A DNA stretch of 26,203 bases, from positions 1 through 26,203 of the forward strand of contig DASPJR010000097.1 in the NCBI GenBank assembly GCA_035628505.1, read 5' to 3'. The stretch comes from DASPJR01 sp035628505. GTDB taxonomy: Bacteria; Planctomycetota; SZUA-567; H5-PLA8. Positions 24,487-26,203 of the stretch are shown piece by piece (positions within the stretch are counted from its first letter, which is position 1; every line of letters begins with the position of its first letter). Both the position numbers and the translations under genes were made by a program. The notes under the pieces were generated by a model. The model was not told the origin of the DNA and searched no databases. It was given only the letters and a program-made list of their open reading frames with translations.

Positions 24487-25773
24487 TCAGGCAGCAACGG
24501 CGTTGGCTCTTTGAATGGGCGCCGGGGCCTTCCTCAAGCGCCATACTTCACGTAACATGGCCGCCAGAAGAATCAGGCACAGCCAGCACTCCGGCAGCCA
24601 GAAGTAGCCCCACCACCATTCGGGACGGACACGCCGCCAGACGGCATTGGGGAGAAGCAGGAGGTTTCCGTCTTTCGAGAACTGGGGAGAACTATTAGGC
24701 GAACCGCTATCCATGGGGCTGACTATAGGCCGTTGCTCGGGCGGTAAGAGCCATTCCTTTAATTGCAAAACTGGATGAAGGCGCGTTTTACGTGGAGAGA
24801 AAGCAGTTAAAAACGTTCCGCTCTTCGCATCGTAAATCCAGGCACCATCAAAAAAACTGACTCTACAAAGCCGATCATTGGATGGTGAAAAGCAATATGG
24901 ACCACCATACAGCTTGCTCAAACTTCTACCGGTATCGGTATCGATTAAAGCATCGCCTGATAATCGGCTTCCATCAGAAGAGAATGGATAGGGATCGAAA
25001 CAGTAGCCTTCCATCATCCGGAACACCCCAGTTCTGCAATCAAGCATTCCAGTTTTACTAAGTACAACAAGGTCCGCTCCCGGCCCAAGCGCACTTAACT
25101 GCAGTTCCTGACTCTCAGGAGTCCACGTGACGGTGCGCTCAACTTGACCTGTCTTCGTGTTCCAGATTGTCAGTTGATTAACGGCCGAAAGGCGCGCGAA
25201 GAATTTTGAATCTTGAGAGAAAACAAGATCGTCCAGTTTCAGTGTTTCGCCGTACTCGGAAATCATGCGGCCGCTATCGATATCCAACAAACGCAAGCTG
25301 GTAGGTCTACCAGCGAACTCAGCTAGCAGTAGTTTTCCGTTTGGGCTAAGTGTCCACGCTTGGATATCACCGGTAAGAGTCCATAGTGAGCGATTCGCAG
25401 CTAAATCGAAAATTTCAAATTTGCGTTCCGTGTCAATCAACAAAAGCAGACCGCGCTGAGTCTGTATCACCTTGCCATTCTGTTCTATCTTAAACGATTC
25501 AAGCGGTGCATACGATTTGGCACTCCATCTTCGGACAGTATTGGCCGGTACGTCATATTGGATGATTTCTGAACCATCATTGGAGAATGCCGAGTAGACG
25601 TTCGGAAACGGCTCCTCACTCATTCTAAGTTCCAGGCGCCAAGGCTCACTATTTAGCCATAGCAAGTTGAGCGCGCCGATAAAGAGCACAGTGTACAGGA
25701 GCAAGGCCAGCGAGACGCGGGGCACCCGTATTTGCCAGTCACGGCGAGACTTGACGGACTGATCTTCGGACAT
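24487..25773 (-). CDS. Membrane-anchored beta-propeller-like (WD40/YVTN) protein
   Basis: The 428-residue protein has an anchor helix at about 19-42 (VSLALLLYTVLFIGALNLLWL) and a second helix at about 393-412 (WLPECWLCLILLAAML). Between them are repeating beta blades marked by FSNDGSEIIQYD, LSPNGKLLLAEFAG, FSQDSKFFARL, FSSDGSRLSGD and FSKDGNLLLLP. These D-G-x-L and T-G-R blade signatures are typical of WD40/YVTN-type propellers. The number of blades looks short of a full seven. Propellers of this kind usually serve as protein-binding platforms. The gene is clearly lower in GC (under about 50% by eye) than its neighbours, hinting at transfer. It follows the SMC terminator and is likely transcribed on its own. 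Confidence 0.82.
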   Translation of the reverse strand: MSEDQSVKSRRDWQIRVPRVSLALLLYTVLFIGALNLLWLNSEPWRLELRMSEEPFPNVYSAFSNDGSEIIQYDVPANTVRRWSAKSYAPLESFKIEQNGKVIQTQRGLLLLIDTERKFEIFDLAANRSLWTLTGDIQAWTLSPNGKLLLAEFAGRPTSLRLLDIDSGRMISEYGETLKLDDLVFSQDSKFFARLSAVNQLTIWNTKTGQVERTVTWTPESQELQLSALGPGADLVVLSKTGMLDCRTGVFRMMEGYCFDPYPFSSDGSRLSGDALIDTDTGRSLSKLYGGPYCFSPSNDRLCRVSFFDGAWIYDAKSGTFLTAFSPRKTRLHPVLQLKEWLLPPEQRPIVSPMDSGSPNSSPQFSKDGNLLLLPNAVWRRVRPEWWWGYFWLPECWLCLILLAAMLREVWRLRKAPAPIQRANAVAA

Positions 25774-25804
25774 TTCAATACCCGGGTCGCAAAAATATAT
25801 AGAA

Positions 25805-25834
25805 ACGAAGCGACGCCTGTTTACGTCGCTTCGT
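25805..25834 (-). terminator. Intrinsic terminator after the SMC gene
   Basis: A perfect 11-bp stem, ACGAAGCGACG (25805-25815) with CGTCGCTTCGT (25824-25834), encloses an 8-base loop. On the minus strand it runs into TTTCTATATATTTTTG, a good T-rich tail. It lies 50 bases past the SMC stop and separates SMC from the low-GC gene. On the plus strand it has no T tract. Confidence 0.9.
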
Positions 25835-25884
25835 CTAATTCCTATTTAATCTAAAGTCTACTAATATTAAAACCGAGCGGATTT

Positions 25885-26203
25885 CTACTCCCCGCCGACC
25901 GCCTGTTCCTGCCGCGTTTCGACCGGCGCATCGGCTTCGGCTTCGATCAGCGTTACGCCTTCGACATTCTCCACCGGCTTGGCGGCTTCGGCCTGGGCTT
26001 GGGCGCTCTTGCGCGCTTCTTCTGCGGCGCGGTTGATCTCGTCCATCGGCAGGTGCTTTTCGATTTCAGAGAACTTGATCGCGATGCGCTTGCTGACGCC
26101 CGGCTCGGGCATCGTGATGCCGTAGAGCACGTCGGCGTAGCTCATCGTCTTCTTGTTGTGCGTGATCACCACGAACTGGCTCTGGTCCATGAACTCGCGC
26201 ACG
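25885..26203 (-). CDS. smc: Chromosome segregation protein SMC, C-terminal end (5' cut by window)
   Basis: Only the last 105 or so residues are in the window; the frame continues past the right edge. The sequence QFVVITHNKKTMSYADVLYGITMPEPGVSKRIAIKF is the diagnostic end of the SMC ATPase head just after Walker B, with the H-loop histidine in VITHNK. After it comes a tail of about 50 residues rich in Ala and Glu that is not part of the core head. SMC, with ScpA and ScpB, extrudes DNA loops and organises the replicated origin. Paralogues in the Rad50/SbcC group lack the YGITM ending, so the assignment is firm. Confidence 0.93.
   Translation of the reverse strand, partial: VREFMDQSQFVVITHNKKTMSYADVLYGITMPEPGVSKRIAIKFSEIEKHLPMDEINRAAEEARKSAQAQAEAAKPVENVEGVTLIEAEADAPVETRQEQAVGGE

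Overview
The window is high-GC Gram-negative DNA (roughly 60% GC by eye). It carries an outer-membrane secretin, a fused PilM-PilN protein, a PilO-like protein of the Amuc_1100 kind and a three-adaptor MacB-type transporter. The PilMN fusion, proline/alanine/glycine-rich linkers and a zinc-knuckle protein with one membrane helix suggest the PVC superphylum (Planctomycetota, Verrucomicrobiota, Lentisphaerota) or a neighbouring candidate phylum. This assignment is inference; there is no rRNA or other marker to settle it. Nearly all genes lie on the minus strand. I see no tRNA, rRNA, CRISPR array, transposase or phage gene.

Right to left, in the direction of minus-strand transcription: the C-terminal end of SMC (25885-26203) stops at a strong intrinsic terminator (25805-25834). 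Next come a low-GC membrane-anchored beta-propeller-like protein, a small two-helix membrane protein, a DUF6882-like protein and a cytosolic GAF histidine kinase. Then follows a type IV pilus / type II secretion assembly block: secretin (19004-21613), a terminator (18954-18979), PilM-PilN (15813-18704), PilO-like (14629-15765) and PilP/GspC-like (13476-14519). Just past the PilP stop codon, in the same frame, 59 codons encode a second copy of its KVGDK-type beta motif. A UbiA-family prenyltransferase of EboC type (12358-13284) follows. No PilA, PilB, PilC or PilT is in view, so only the periplasm-spanning alignment complex is encoded here.

A plus-strand sugar-hydrolase-like protein (10841-12349) is convergent with the UbiA gene. 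It is divergent from a five-gene operon with start/stop contacts of -4 to +2 nt: three different HlyD/RND-type adaptors (10577 to 5651), then a LolD/MacB-like ATPase and a MacB-like permease (to 3625). No outer-membrane TolC is present. After a gap resembling a dispersed intergenic repeat come a zinc-dependent homocysteine S-methyltransferase and a GNAT acetyltransferase with a histidine-rich metal-binding head. A lone plus-strand receiver protein (1516-1899) and a truncated zinc-knuckle / membrane helix / carbohydrate-binding-like protein (1-1344) complete the window.

The items most worth following are the three-adaptor ABC operon, the in-frame coding-like stretch after the PilP stop, the heptamer repeat array that supplies the PilO stop codon, and the large disordered insertion inside the PilM actin fold.
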